From assembly GCA_964036045.1 (NCBI GenBank), contig OZ038388.1:33619672-33683671 (forward strand): a DNA stretch of 64,000 nucleotides, written 5' to 3'. Position numbers and translations under genes: made by a program. This stretch comes from Eutreptiella sp. 'Long Island Sound 2002'. Its lineage: Eukaryota > Euglenozoa > Euglenophyceae > Eutreptiales > Eutreptiaceae. Below are positions 13,501-28,538 of the stretch, piece after piece. The notes beneath the pieces were generated by a model. That model was not told the origin of the DNA and ran no database searches. It saw only the letters and a list, made by a program, of their open reading frames with translations. Each line of letters starts with the position of its first letter. Positions within the stretch are counted from its first letter, which is position 1.

Positions 13501-16500
13501 TAGTAGATTCCATAGCAAGATTGGTATCTTCAACTACCATGTACGGCCATGGGGTCACTGTTCTCTGCTCAGGATAGGGCGTTTTCATGAATGGTAATAC
13601 ATTTTTCATGATTGGAAGCGTTGCTCACCATGCAGCCTCCAATATGTATGCAGCCGAGGTTTGGTGGTGTACAGTGATGCTAGTTTGTGTTGATTGAGGC
13701 TCCCAATGCTTGCTATATTGCGAGAACAGCATTTTGTTGGGCACACACAGGACCATTTGGTATTGGCGTTGGCACACCCCGGTATGCTTATCCCATGGAG
13801 CTTTTTCAAGATTGTTTTGATTTGGACAATGGTGAAACACTACAGCCTGGTTGGTTGCTGCTCAGGATGCAGTTTAGAAAGTGCAATACAATACAGTTGC
13901 CGATCGCTGTTGATCATCGTGCAGCCTATTGATCTTACTGTGGATACTGTAGATGGTTTTCATCACAAGTGCTGTGTATTCAAGTTGTACCATGAAACAC
14001 TGCAGGCTCGCTGCCCTCTGCTGAGGATTCAAATTAGGAAGGGCAACCCACTGTTGGTGATTGCATCCGTTGATCACCATGCCGCCTCCAACATGTTGGC
14101 AGCCATGGTTTCGTGGGGTGCAAAGATGCCACACCTGTACATTGAGCTCCCAAAAGGGTTGGTTTGGGTTTCATCATTTTGGCAACACAGACGACCGTTC
14201 AGTGTTACCAGTCATTACACCACTGCATGCATATCCATTTGAGCTCATTGCTAGTAGATTCCATAGCAAGATTGGTATCTTCCACTACCATGTACGGCCA
14301 TGGGGTCACTGTTCTCTGCTCAGGTCAGGGCGTTTTCATGAATGGTAATACATTTTTCATGATTGGATGCGTTGCTCACCATGCAGCCTCCAATATGTAT
14401 GCAGCGGAGGTTTGGTGGTGTACAGCGATGCTAGTTTGTGTTGATTGAGGCTCCCAATGCTTTCTATTTTGCGAGAACGGCATTTTGTTGGGCACACACA
14501 AGACCATTTGGTATTGCTTTTGGCACAGCCCTGTATGCTTATCCCATGGAGCTTTTTCAAGATTGTTTTGATTTGGACAATGGTGAAACACTACAGCCTG
14601 GTTGGTTGCTGCTCAGGATGCAGTTTAGAAAGTGCAATACAATACAGTTGCCGATCGCTGTTGATCATCGTGCAGCCTATTGATCTTACTGTGGATACTG
14701 TAGATGGTTTTCATCACAAGAACTGTGTATTCAAGTTGTACCATGAAACACTGCAGGCTCGCTGCCCTCTGCTGAGGATTCAAATTAGGAAGGGCAACCC
14801 ACTGTTAGTGATTGCATCCGTTGATCACCATGCCGCCTCCAACATGTTGGCAGCCATGGTTTCGTGGGGTGCAAAGATGCCACACCTGTACATTGAGCTT
14901 CCAAAAGGGTTGGTTTTGGTTTCATCATTTTGGCAACACAGATGACCGTTCAGTGTTACCAGTCATTACACCACTGCATGCATATCCATTTGAGCTCATT
15001 GCTAGTAGATTCCATAGCAAGATTGGTATCTTCAACTACCATGTACGGCCATGGGGTCACTGTTCTCTGCTCAGGATAGGGCGTTTTCATGAATGGTAAT
15101 ACAGTTTTCATGATTGGATGCGTTGCTCACCATGCAGCCTCCAATATGTATGCAGCCGAGGTTTGGTGGTGTACAGTGATGCTAGTTTGTGTTGATTGAG
15201 GCTCCCAATGCTTCCTATTTTGCGAGAACAGCATTTTGTTGGGCACACACAGGACCATTTGGTATTGGCGTTGGCACACCCCTGTATGCTTATCCCATGG
15301 AGCTTTTTCAAGATTGTTTTGATTTGGACAATGGTGAAACACTACAGCCTGGTTGGTTGCTGCTCAGGATGCAGTTTAGAAAGTGCAATACAATACAGTT
15401 GCCGATCGCTGTTGATCATCGTGCAGCCTACTGATCTTACTGTGGATACTGTAGATGGTTTTCATCACAAAAACTGTGTATTCAAGTTGTACCATGAAAC
15501 ACTGCAGGCTCGCTGCCCTCTGCTGAGGATTCAAATTAGGAAGGGCAACCCACTGTTGGTGATTGCATCCGTTGATCACCATGCCGCCTCCAACATGTTG
15601 GCAGCCATGGTTTCGTGGGGTGCAAAGATGCCACGCCTGTACATTGAGCTCCCAAAAGGGTTGGTTTTGGTTTCATCATTTTGGCAACACAGATGACCGT
15701 TCAGTGTTACCAGTCATTACACCACTGCATGCATATCCATTTGAGCTCATTGCTAGTAGATTCCATAGCAAGATTGGTATCTTCAACTACCATGTACGGC
15801 CATGGGATCACTGTTCTCTGCTCAGGATAGGGCGTTTTCATGAATGGTAATACATTTTTCATGATTGGATGCGTTGCTCACCATGCAGCCTCCAATATGT
15901 ATGCAGCCGAGGTTTGGTGGTGTACAGCGATGCTAGTTTGTGTTGATTGAGGCTCCCAATGCTTGCTATTTTGCGAGAACAGCATTTTGTGGGGCACACA
16001 CAGGACCATTTGGTATTGGCGTTGGCACAGCCCTGTATGCTTATCCCATGGAGCTTTTTCAAGATTGTTTTGATTTGGACAATGGTGAAACACTACAGCC
16101 TGGTTGGTTGCTGCTCAGGATGCAGTTTAGAAAGTGCAATACAATACAGTTGCCGATCGCTGTTGATCATCGTGCAGCCTATTGATCTTACTGTGGATAC
16201 TGTAGATGGTTTTCATCACAAGAACTGTGTATTCAAGTTGTACCATGAAACACTGCAGGCTCGCTGCCCTCTGCTGAGGATTCAAATTAGGAAGGGCAAC
16301 CCACTGTTAGTGATTGCATCCGTTGATCACCATGCCGCCTCCAACATGTTGGCAGCCATGGTTTCGTGGGGTGCAAAGATGCCACACCTGTACATTGAGC
16401 TCCCAAAAGGGTTGGTTTTGGTTTCATCATTTTGGCAACACAGATGACCGTTCAGTGTTACCAGTCATTACACCACTGCATGCATATCCATTTGAGCTCA

Positions 16501-16522
16501 TTGCTAGTAGATTCCATAGCAA

Positions 16523-19500
16523 GATTGGTATCTTCAACTACCATGTACGGCCATGGGGTCACTGTTCTCTGCTCAGGATAGGGCGTTTTCATGAATGGTA
16601 ATACATTTTTCATGATTGGATGCGTTGCTCACCATGCAGCCTCCAATATGTATGCAGCCGAGGTTTGGTGGTGTACAGTGATGCTAGTTTGTGTTGATTG
16701 AGGCTCCCAATGCTTGCTATTTTGCGAGAACAGCATTTTGTGGGGCACACACAGGACCATTTGGTATTGGCGTTGGCACACCCCTGTATGCTTATCCCAT
16801 GGAGATTTTTCAAGATTGTTTTGATTTGGACAATGGTGAAACACTACAGCCTGGTTGGTTGCTGCTCAGGATGCAGTTTAGAAAGTGCAATACAATACAG
16901 TTGCCGATCGCTGTTGATCATCGTGCAGCCTATTGATCTTACTGTGGATACTGTAGATGGTTTTCATCACAAGAACTGTGTATTCAAGTTGTACCATGAA
17001 ACACTGCAGGCTCGCTGCCCTCTGCTGAGGATTCAAATTAGGAAGGGCAACCCCCTGTTAGTGATTGCATCCGTTGATCACCATGCCGCCTCCAACATGT
17101 TGGCAGCCATGGTTTCGTGGGGTGCAAAGATGCCACACCTGTACATTGAGCTCCCAAAAGGGTTGGTTTTGGTTTCATCATTTTGGCAACACAGACGACC
17201 GTTCAGTGTTACCAGTCATTACACCACTGCATGCATATCCATTTGAGCTCATTGCTAGTAGATTCCATAGCAAGATTGGTATCTTCAACTACCATGTACG
17301 GCCATGGGATCACTGTTCTCTGCTCAGGATAGGGCGTTTTCATGAATGGTAATACATTTTTCATGATTGGATGCGTTGCTCACCATGCAGCCTCCAATAT
17401 GTATGCAGCCGAGGTTTGGTGGTGTACAGTGATGCTAGTTTGTGTTGATTGAGGCTCCCAATGCTTGCTATTTTGCGAGAACGGCATTTTGTGGGGCACA
17501 CACAAGACCATTTAGTATTGGCGTTGGCACAGCCCTGTATGCTTATCCCATGGAGCTTTTTCAAGATTGTTTTGATTTGGACAATGGTGAAACACTACAG
17601 CCTGGTTGGTTGCTGCTCAGGATGCAGTTTAGAAAGTGCAATACAATACAGTTGCCGATCGCTGTTGATCATCGTGCAGCCTATTGATCTTACTGTGGAT
17701 ACTGTAGATGGTTTTCATCACAAGAACTGTGTATTCAAGTTGTACCACGAAACACTGCAGGCTCGCTGCCCTCTGCTGAGGATTCAAATTAGGAAGGGCA
17801 ACCCACTGTTAGTGATTGCATCCGTTGATCACCATGCCGCCTCCAACATGTTGGCAGCCATGGTTTCGTGGGGTGCAAAGATGCCACGCCTGTACATTGA
17901 GCTCCCAAAAGGGTTGGTTTTGGTTTCATCATTTTGGCAACACAGATGACCGTTCAGTGTTACCAGTCATTACACCACTGCATGCATATCCATTTGAGCT
18001 CATTGCTAGTAGATTCCATAGCAAGATTGGTATCTTCAACTACCATGTACGGCCATGGGGTCACTGTTCTCTGCTCAGGATAGGGCGTTTTCATGAATGG
18101 TAATACATTTTTCATGATTGGATGCGTTGCTCACCATGCAGCCTCCAATATGTATGCAGCCGAGGTTTGGTGGTGTACAGCGATGCTAGTTTGTGTTGAT
18201 TGAGGCTCCCAATGCTTGCTATTTTGCGAGAACAGCATTTTGTGGGGCACACACAGGACCATTTAGTATTGGCGTTGGCACACCCCTGTATGCTTATCCC
18301 ATGGAGATTTTTCAAGATTGTTTTGATTTGGACAATGGTGAAACACTACAGCCTGGTTGGTTGCTGCTCAGGATGCAGTTTAGAAAGTGCAATACAATAC
18401 AGTTGCCGATCGCTGTTGATCATCGTGCAGCCTATTGATCTTACTGTGGATACTGTAGATGGTTTTCATCACAAGAACTGTGTATTCAAGTTGTACCATG
18501 AAACACTGCAGGCTCGCTGCCCTCTGCTGAGGATTCAAATTAGGAAGGGCAACCCCCTGTTAGTGATTGCATCCGTTGATCACCATGCCGCCTCCAACAT
18601 GTTGGCAGCCATGGTTTCGTGGGGTGCAAAGATGCCACACCTGTACATTGAGCTCCCAAAAGGGTTGGTTTGGGTTTCATCATTTTGGCAACACAGACCA
18701 TCGTTCAGTATTACCAGTCATTACACCACTGCATGCATATCCATTTGAGCTCATTGCTAGTAGATTCCATAGCAAGATTGGTATCTTCAACTACCATGTA
18801 CGGCCATGGGATCACTGTTCTCTGCTCAGGATAGGGCGTTTTCATGAATGGTAATACATTTTTCATGATCGGATGCGTTGCTCACCATGCAGCCTCCAAT
18901 ATGTATGCAGCCGAGGTTTGGTGGTGTACAGTGATGCTAGTTTGTGTTGATTGAGGCTCCCAATGCTTGCTATTTTGCGAGAACGGCATTTTGTGGGTCA
19001 CACACAAGACCATTTAGTATTGGCGTTGGCACAGCCCTGTATGCTTATCCCATGGAGCTTTTTCAAGATTGTTTTGATTTGGACAATGGTGAAACACTAC
19101 AGCCTGGTTGGTTGCTGCTCAGGATGCAGTTTAGAAAGTGCAATACAATACAGTTGCCGATCGCTGTTGATCATCGTGCAGCCTATTGATCTTACTGTGG
19201 ATACTGTAGATGGTTTTCATCACAAGAACTGTGTATTCAAGTTGTACCACGAAACACTGCAGGCTCGCTGCCCTCTGCTGAGGATTCAAATTAGGAAGGG
19301 CAACCCACTGTTAGTGATTGCATCCGTTGATCACCATGCCGCCTCCAACATGTTGGCAGCCATGGTTTCGTGGGGTGCAAAGATGCCACGCCTGTACATT
19401 GAGCTCCCAAAAGGGTTGGTTTTGGTTTCATCATTTTGGCAACACAGATGACCGTTCAGTGTTACCAGTCATTACACCACTGCATGCATATCCATTTGAG

Positions 19501-19526
19501 CTCATTGCTAGTAGATTCCATAGCAA
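16523..19526. repeat. Higher-order dimer of satellite units, two copies
   Basis: Units at 16,523 and 18,025 alone carry catggagatttttcaag instead of catggagctttttcaag. The units after each of them (17,274 and 18,776) share gccacgcctgtaca and the acacaagaccatttagt variant. The pair was duplicated as a 1,502-bp block. Later private changes are visible, for example tgtgggtcacac in the last unit. Confidence 0.75.
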
Positions 19527-22500
19527 GATTGGTATCTTCAACTACCATGTACGGCCATGGGGTCACTGTTCTCTGCTCAGGATAGGGCGTTTTCATGAAT
19601 GGTAATACATTTTTCATGATTGGATGCGTTGCTCACCATGCAGCCTCCAATATGTATGCAGCCGAGGTTTGGTGGTGTACAGTGATGCTAGTTTGTGTTG
19701 ATTGAGGCTCCCAATGCTTTCTATTTTGCGAGAACGGCATTTTGTTGGGCACACACAGGACCATTTGGTATTGGCGTTGGCACACCCCTGTATGCTTATC
19801 CCATGGAGCTTTTTCAAGATTGTTTTGATTTGGACAATGGTGAAACACTACAGCCTGGTTGGTTGCTGCTCAGGATGCAGTTTAGAAAGTGCAATACAAT
19901 ACAGTTGCCGATCGCTGTTGATCATCGTGCAGCCTATTGATCTTACTGTGGATACTGTAGATGGTTTTCATCACAAGAACTGTGTATTCAAGTTGTACCA
20001 TGAAACACTGCAGGCTCGCTGCCCTCTGCTGAGGATTCAAATTAGGAAGGGCAACCCACTGTTAGTGATTGCATCCGTTGATCACCATGCCGCCTCCAAC
20101 ATGTTGGCAGCCATGGTTTCGTGGGGTGCAAAGATGCCACGCCTGTACATTGAGCTCCCAAAAGGGTTGGTTTTGGTTTCATCATTTTGGCAACACAGAT
20201 GACCGTTCAGTGTTACCAGTCATTACACCACTGCATGCATATCCATTTGAGCTCATTGCTAGTAGATTCCATAGCAAGATTGGTATCTTCAACTACCATG
20301 TACGGCCATGGGATCACTGTTCTCTGCTCAGGATAGGGCGTTTTCATGAATGGTAATACATTTTTCATGATTGGATGCGTTGCTCACCATGCAGCCTCCA
20401 ATATGTATGCAGCCGAGGTTTGGTGGTGTACAGCGATGCTAGTTTGTGTTGATTGAGGCTCCCAATGCTTGCTATTTTGCGAGAACGGCATTTTGTGGGG
20501 CACACACAAGACCATTTGGTATTGGCGTTGGCACAGCCCTGTATGCTTATCCCATGGAGCTTTTTCAAGATTGTTTTGATTTGGACAATGGTGAAACACT
20601 ACAGCCTGGTTGGTTGCTGCTCGGGATGCAGTTTAGAAAGTGCAATACAATACAGTTGCCGATCGCTGTTGATCATCGTGCAGCCTATTGATCTTACTGT
20701 GGATACTGTAGATGGTTTTCATCACAAGAACTGTGTATTCAAGTTGTACCATGAAACACTGCAGGCTCGCTGCCCTCTGCTGAGGATTCAAATTAGGAAG
20801 GGCAACCCCCTGTTAGTGATTGCATCCGTTGATCACCATGCCGCCTCCAACATGTTGGCAGCCATGGTTTCGTGGGGTGCAAAGATGCCACACCTGTACA
20901 TTGAGCTCCCAAAAGGGTTGGTTTTGGTTTCATCATTTTGGCAACACAGATGACCGTTCAGTGTTACCAGTCATTACACCACTGCATGCATATCCATTTG
21001 AGCTCATTGCTAGTAGATTCCATAGCAAGATTGGTATCTTCAACTACCATGTACGGCCATGGGGTCACTGTTCTCTGCTCAGGATAGGGCGTTTTCATGA
21101 ATGGTAATACATTTTTCATGATTGGAAGCGTTGCTCACCATGCAGCCTCCAATATGTATGCAGCCGAGGTTTGGTGGTGTACAGCGATGCTAGTTTGTGT
21201 TGATTGAGGCTCCCAATGCTTGCTATTTTGCGAGAACGGCATTTTGTTGGGCACACACAGGACCATTTAGTATTGGCGTTGGCACACCCCTGTATGCTTA
21301 TCCCATGGAGCTTTTTCAAGATTGTTTTGATTTGGACAATGGTGAAACACTACAGCCTGGTTGGTTGCTGCTCAGGATGCAGTTTAGAAAGTGCAATACA
21401 ATACAGTTGCCGATCGCTGTTGATCATCGTGCAGCCTATTGATCTTACTGTGGATACTGTAGATGGTTTTCATCACAAGAACTGTGTATTCAAGTTGTAC
21501 CATGAAACACTGCAGGCTCGCTGCCCTCTGCTGAGGATTCAAATTAGGAAGGGCAACCCCCTGTTAGTGATTGCATCCGTTGATCACCATGCCGCCTCCA
21601 ACATGTTGGCAGCCATGGTTTCGTGGGGTGCAAAGATGCCACACCTGTACATTGAGCTCCCAAAAGGGTTGGTTTTGGTTTCATCATTTTGGCAACACAG
21701 ACGACCGTTCAGTGTTACCAGTCATTACACCACTGCATGCATATCCATTTGAGCTCATTGCTAGTAGATTCCATAGCAAGATTGGTATCTTCAACTACCA
21801 TGTACGGCCATGGGATCACTGTTCTCTGCTCAGGATAGGGCGTTTTCATGAATGGTAATACAGTTTTCATGATTGGAAGCGTTGCTCACCATGCAGCCTC
21901 CAATATGTATGCAGCGGAGGTTTGGTGGTGCACAGCGATGCTAGTTTGTGTTGATTGAGGCTCCCAATGCTTGCTATTTTGCGAGAACGGCATTTTGTGG
22001 GGCACACACAGGACCATTTAGTATTGGCGTTGGCACAGCCCTGTATGCTTATCCCATGGAGCTTTTTCAAGATTGTTTTGATTTGGACAATGGTGAAACA
22101 CTACAGCCTGGTTGGTTGCTGCTCAGGATGCAGTTTCGAAAGTGCAATACAATACAGTTGCCGATCGCTGTTGATCATCGTGCAGCCTATTGATCTTACT
22201 GTGGATACTGTAGATGGTTTTCATCACAAGAACTGTATATTCAAGTTGTACCATGAAACACTGCAGGCTCGCTGCCCTCTGCTGAGGATTCAAATTAGGA
22301 AGGGCAACCCACTGTTAGTGATTGCATCCGTTGATCACCATGCCGCCTCCAACATGTTGGCAGCCATGGTTTCGTGGGGTGCAAAGATGCCACACCTGTA
22401 CATTGAGCTCCCAAAAGGGTTGGTTTTGGTTTCATCATTTTGGCAACACAGATGACCGTTCAGTGTTACCAGTCATTACACCACTGCATGCATATCCATT

Positions 22501-24032
22501 TGAGCTCATTGCTAGTAGATTCCATAGCAAGATTGGTATCTTCAACTACCATGTACGGCCATGGGGTCACTGTTCTCTGCTCAGGATAGGGCGTTTTCAT
22601 GAATGGTAATACATTTTTCATGATTGGAAGCGTTGCTCACCATGCAGCCTCCAATATGTATGCAGCCGAGGTTTGGTGGTGTACAGTGATGCTAGTTTGT
22701 GTTGATTGAGGCTCCCAATGCTTGCTATTTTGCGAGAACGGCATTTTGTTGGGCACACACAGGACCATTTGGTATTGGCGTTGGCACACCCCTGTATGCT
22801 TATCCCATGGAGCTTTTTCAAGATTGTTTTGATTTGGACAATGGTGAAACACTACAGCCTGGTTGGTTGCTGCTCAGGATGCAGTTTAGAAAGTGCAATA
22901 CAATACAGTTGCCGATCGCTGTTGATCATCGTGCAGCCTATTGATCTTACTGTGGATACTGTAGATGGTTTTCATCACAAGAACTGTGTATTCAAGTTGT
23001 ACCATGAAACACTGCAGGCTCGCTGCCCTCTGCTGAGGATTCAAATTAGGAAGGGCAACCCACTGTTGGTGATTGCATCCGTTGATCACCATGCCGCCTC
23101 CAACATGTTGGCAGCCATGGTTTCGTGGGGTGCAAAGATGCCACACCTGTACATTGAGCTCCCAAAAGGGTTGGTTTTGGTTTCATCATTTTGGCAACAC
23201 AGACGACCGTTCAGTGTTACCAGTCATTACACCACTGCATGCATATCCATTTGAGCTCATTGCTAGTAGATTCCATAGCAAGATTGGTATCTTCAACTAC
23301 CATGTACGGCCATGGGATCACTGTTCTCTGCTCAGGATAGGGCGTTTTCATGAATGGTAATACAGTTTTCATGATTGGAAGCGTTGCTCACCATGCAGCC
23401 TCCAATATGTATGCAGCCGAGGTTTGGTGGTGTACAGCGATGCTAGTTTGTGTTGATTGAGGCTCCCAATGCTTGCTATTTTGCGAGAACGGCATTTTGT
23501 GGGGCACACACAGGACCATTTAGTATTGGCGTTGGCACAGCCCTGTATGCTTATCCCATGGAGCTTTTTCAAGATTGTTTTGATTCGGACAATGGTGAAA
23601 CACTACAGCCTGGTTGGTTGCTGCTCAGGATGCAGTTTCGAAAGTGCAATACAATACAGTTGCCGATCGCTGTTGATCATCGTGCAGCCTATTGATCTTA
23701 CTGTGGATACTGTAGATGGTTTTCATCACAAGAACTGTATATTCAAGTTGTACCATGAAACACTGCAGGCTCGCTGCCCTCTGCTGAGGATTCAAATTAG
23801 GAAGGGCAACCCACTGTTAGTGATTGCATCCGTTGATCACCATGCCGCCTCCAACATGTTGGCAGCCATGGTTTCGTGGGGTGCAAAGATGCCACACCTG
23901 TACATTGAGCTCCCAAAAGGGTTGGTTTTGGTTTCATCATTTTGGCAACACAGACGACCGTTCAGTGTTACCAGTCATTACACCACTGCATGCATATCCA
24001 TTTGAGCTCATTGCTAGTAGATTCCATAGCAA

Positions 24033-27000
24033 GATTGGTATCTTCCACTACCATGTACGGCCATGGGATCACTGTTCTCTGCTCAGGATAGGGCGTTTTC
24101 ATGAAGAGCAATACAGTTTTCATGATTGGATGCGTTGCTCACCATGCAGCCTCCAATATGTATGCAGTGGAGGTTTGGTGGTGCACAGCGATGCTAGTTT
24201 GTGTTGATTGAGGCTCCCAATGCTTGCTATTTTGCGAGAACAGCATTTTGTGGGGCACACACAAGACCATTTGGCATTGCTTTTGGCACAGCCCTGTATG
24301 CTTATCCCATGGAGCTTTTTCAAGATTGTTTTGATTTGGACAATGGTGAAACACTACAGCCTGGTTGGTTGCTGCTCAGGATGCAGTTTAGAAAGTGCAA
24401 TACAATACAGTTGCCGATCGCTGTTGATCATCGTGCAGCCTATTGATCTTACTGTGGATACTGTAGATGGTTTTCATCACAAGAACTGTGTATTCAAGTT
24501 GTACCATGAAACACTGCAGGCTCGCTGCCCTCTGCTGAGGATTCAAATTAGGAAGGGCAACCCCCTGTTAGTGATTGCATCCGTTGATCACCATGCCGCC
24601 TCCAACATGTTGGCAGCCATGGTTTCGTGGGGTGCAAAGATGCCACACCTGTACATTGAGCTCCCAAAAGGGTTGGTTTTGGTTTCATCATTTTGGCAAC
24701 ACAGACGACCGTTCAGTGTTACCAGTCATTACACCACTGCATGCATATCCATTTGAGCTCATTGCTAGTAGATTCCATAGCAAGATTGGTATCTTCCACT
24801 ACCATGTACGGCCATGGGGTCACTGTTCTCTGCTCAGGCCAGGGCGTTTTCATGAATGGTAATACATTTTTCATGATTGGAAGCGTTGCTCACCATGCAG
24901 CCTCCAATATGTATGCAGCGGAGGTTTGGTGGTGTACAGTGATGCTAGTTTGTGTTGATTGAGGCTCCCAATGCTTGCTATTTTGCGAGAACAGCATTTT
25001 GTTGGGCACACACAGGACCATTTGGTATTGGCGTTGGCACAGCCCTGTATGCTTATCCCATGGAGCTTTTTCAAGATTGTTTTGATTTGGACAATGGTGA
25101 AACACTACAGCCTGGTTGGTTGCTGCTCAGGATGCAGTTTAGAAAGTGCAATACAATACAGTTGCCGATCGCTGTTGATCATCGTGCAGCCTATTGATCT
25201 TACTGTGGATACTGTAGATGGTTTTCATCACAAGAACTGTGTATTCAAGTTGTACCATGAAACACTGCAGGCTCGCTGCCCTCTGCTGAGGATTCAAATT
25301 AGGAAGGGCAACCCCCTGTTAGTGATTGCATCCGTTGATCACCATGCCGCCTCCAACATGTTGGCAGCCATGGTTTCGTGGGGTGCAAAGATGCCACACC
25401 TGTACATTGAGCTCCCAAAAGGGTTGGTTTTGGTTTCATCATTTTGGCAACACAGACGACCGTTCAGTGTTACCAGTCATTACACCACTGCATGCATATC
25501 CATTTGAGCTCATTGCTAGTAGATTCCATAGCAAGATTGGTATCTTCCACTACCATGTACGGCCATGGGGTCACTGTTCTCTGCTCAGGATAGGGCGTTT
25601 TCATGAATGGTAATACAGTTTTCATGATTGGATGCGTTGCTCACCATGCAGCCTCCAATATGTATGCAGCGGAGGTTTGGTGGTGTACAGTGATGCTAGT
25701 TTGTGTTGATTGAGGCTCCCAATGCTTGCTATTTTGCGAGAACAGCATTTTGTGGGGCACACACAAGACCATTTGGCATTGCTTTTGGCACACCCCTGTA
25801 TGCTTATCCCATGGAGCTTTTTCAAGATTGTTTTGATTTGGACAATGGTGAAACACTACAGCCTGGTTGGTTGCTGCTCAGGATGCAGTTTCGAAAGTGC
25901 AATACAATACAGTTGCCGATCGCTGTTGATCATCGTGCAGCCTATTGATCTTACTGTGGATACTGTAGATGGTTTTCATCACAAGAACTGTGTATTCAAG
26001 TTGTACCATGAAACACTGCAGGCTCGCTGCCCTCTGCTGAGGATTCAAATTAGGAAGGGCAACCCACTGTTGGTGATTGCATCCGTTGATCACCATGCCG
26101 CCTCCAACATGTTGGCAGCCATGGTTTCGTGGGGTGCAAAGATGCCACACCTGTACATTGAGCTCCCAAAAGGGTTGGTTTTGGTTTCATCATTTTGGCA
26201 ACACAGATGACCGTTCAGTGTTACCAGTCATTACACCACTGCATGCATATCCATTTGAGCTCATTGCTAGTAGATTCCATAGCAAGATTGGTATCTTCCA
26301 CTACCATGTACGGCCATGGGATCACTGTTCTCTGCTCAGGATAGGGCGTTTTCATGAAGAGCAATACAGTTTTCATGATTGGATGCGTTGCTCACCATGC
26401 AGCCTCCAATATGTATGCAGTGGAGGTTTGGTGGTGCACAGCGATGCTAGTTTGTGTTGATTGAGGCTCCCAATGCTTGCTATTTTGCGAGAACAGCATT
26501 TTGTGGGGCACACACAAGACCATTTGGTATTGGCGTTGGCACAGCCCTGTATGCTTATCCCATGGAGCTTTTTCAAGATTGTTTTGATTTGGACAATGGT
26601 GAAACACTACAGCCTGGTTGGTTGCTGCTCAGGATGCAGTTTAGAAAGTGCAATACAATACAGTTGCCGATCGCTGTTGATCATCGTGCAGCCTATTGAT
26701 CTTACTGTGGATACTGTAGATGGTTTTCATCACAAGAACTGTGTATTCAAGTTGTACCATGAAACACTGCAGGCTCGCTGCCCTCTGCTGAGGATTCAAA
26801 TTAGGAAGGGCAACCCCCTGTTAGTGATTGCATCCGTTGATCACCATGCCGCCTCCAACATGTTGGCAGCCATGGTTTCGTGGGGTGCAAAGATGCCACG
26901 CCTGTACATTGAGCTCCCAAAAGGGTTGGTTTTGGTTTCATCATTTTGGCAACACAGACGACCGTTCAGTGTTACCAGTCATTACACCACTGCATGCATA

Positions 27001-28538
27001 TCCATTTGAGCTCATTGCTAGTAGATTCCATAGCAAGATTGGTATCTTCCACTACCATGTACGGCCATGGGGTCACTGTTCTCTGCTCAGGATAGGGCGT
27101 TTTCATGAATGGTAATACATTTTTCATGATTGGAAGCGTTGCTCACCATGCAGCCTCCAATATGTATGCAGCGGAGGTTTGGTGGTGTACAGTGATGCTA
27201 GTTTGTGTTGATTGAGGCTCCCAATGCTTGCTATTTTGCGAGAACAGCATTTTGTTGGGCACACACAGGACCATTTGGTATTGGCGTTGGCACAGCCCTG
27301 TATGCTTATCCCATGGAGCTTTTTCAAGATTGTTTTGATTTGGACAATGGTGAAACACTACAGCCTGGTTGGTTGCTGCTCAGGATGCAGTTTAGAAAGT
27401 GCAATACAATACAGTTGCCGATCGCTGTTGATCATCGTGCAGCCTATTGATCTTACTGTGGATACTGTAGATGGTTTTCATCACAAGAACTGTGTATTCA
27501 AGTTGTACCATGAAACACTGCAGGCTCGCTGCCCTCTGCTGAGGATTCAAATTAGGAAGGGCAACCCCCTGTTAGTGATTGCATCCGTTGATCACCATGC
27601 CGCCTCCAACATGTTGGCAGCCATGGTTTCGTGGGGTGCAAAGATGCCACACCTGTACATTGAGCTCCCAAAAGGGTTGGTTTTGGTTTCATCATTTTGG
27701 CAACACAGACGACCGTTCAGTGTTACCAGTCATTACACCACTGCATGCATATCCATTTGAGCTCATTGCTAGTAGATTCCATAGCAAGATTGGTATCTTC
27801 CACTACCATGTACGGCCATGGGGTCACTGTTCTCTGCTCAGGATAGGGCGTTTTCATGAATGGTAATACAGTTTTCATGATTGGATGCGTTGCTCACCAT
27901 GCAGCCTCCAATATGTATGCAGCGGAGGTTTGGTGGTGTACAGTGATGCTAGTTTGTGTTGATTGAGGCTCCCAATGCTTGCTATTTTGCGAGAACAGCA
28001 TTTTGTGGGGCACACACAAGACCATTTGGCATTGCTTTTGGCACACCCCTGTATGCTTATCCCATGGAGCTTTTTCAAGATTGTTTTGATTTGGACAATG
28101 GTGAAACACTACAGCCTGGTTGGTTGCTGCTCAGGATGCAGTTTCGAAAGTGCAATACAATACAGTTGCCGATCGCTGTTGATCATCGTGCAGCCTATTG
28201 ATCTTACTGTGGATACTGTAGATGGTTTTCATCACAAGAACTGTGTATTCAAGTTGTACCATGAAACACTGCAGGCTCGCTGCCCTCTGCTGAGGATTCA
28301 AATTAGGAAGGGCAACCCCCTGTTAGTGATTGCATCCGTTGATCACCATGCCGCCTCCAACATGTTGGCAGCCATGGTTTCGTGGGGTGCAAAGATGCCA
28401 CACCTGTACATTGAGCTCCCAAAAGGGTTGGTTTTGGTTTCATCATTTTGGCAACATAGACAACCGTTCAGTGTTACCAGTCATTACACCACTGCATGCA
28501 TATCCATTTGAGCTCATTGCTAGTAGATTCCGTAGCAA
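24033..28538. repeat. Higher-order trimer of satellite units, two copies of 2,253 bp
   Basis: Units 24,033/24,784/25,535 correspond one to one with 26,286/27,037/27,788. The first members share gcagtggaggtttggtggtg and the gaagagcaatacag variant. The third members share catttggcattgcttttgg. The next units (28,539 and 31,543) share ttgcaagaacagcatttctt at a spacing of four units (3,004 bp), so a tetramer duplication overlaps the end of this trimer. Confidence 0.75.
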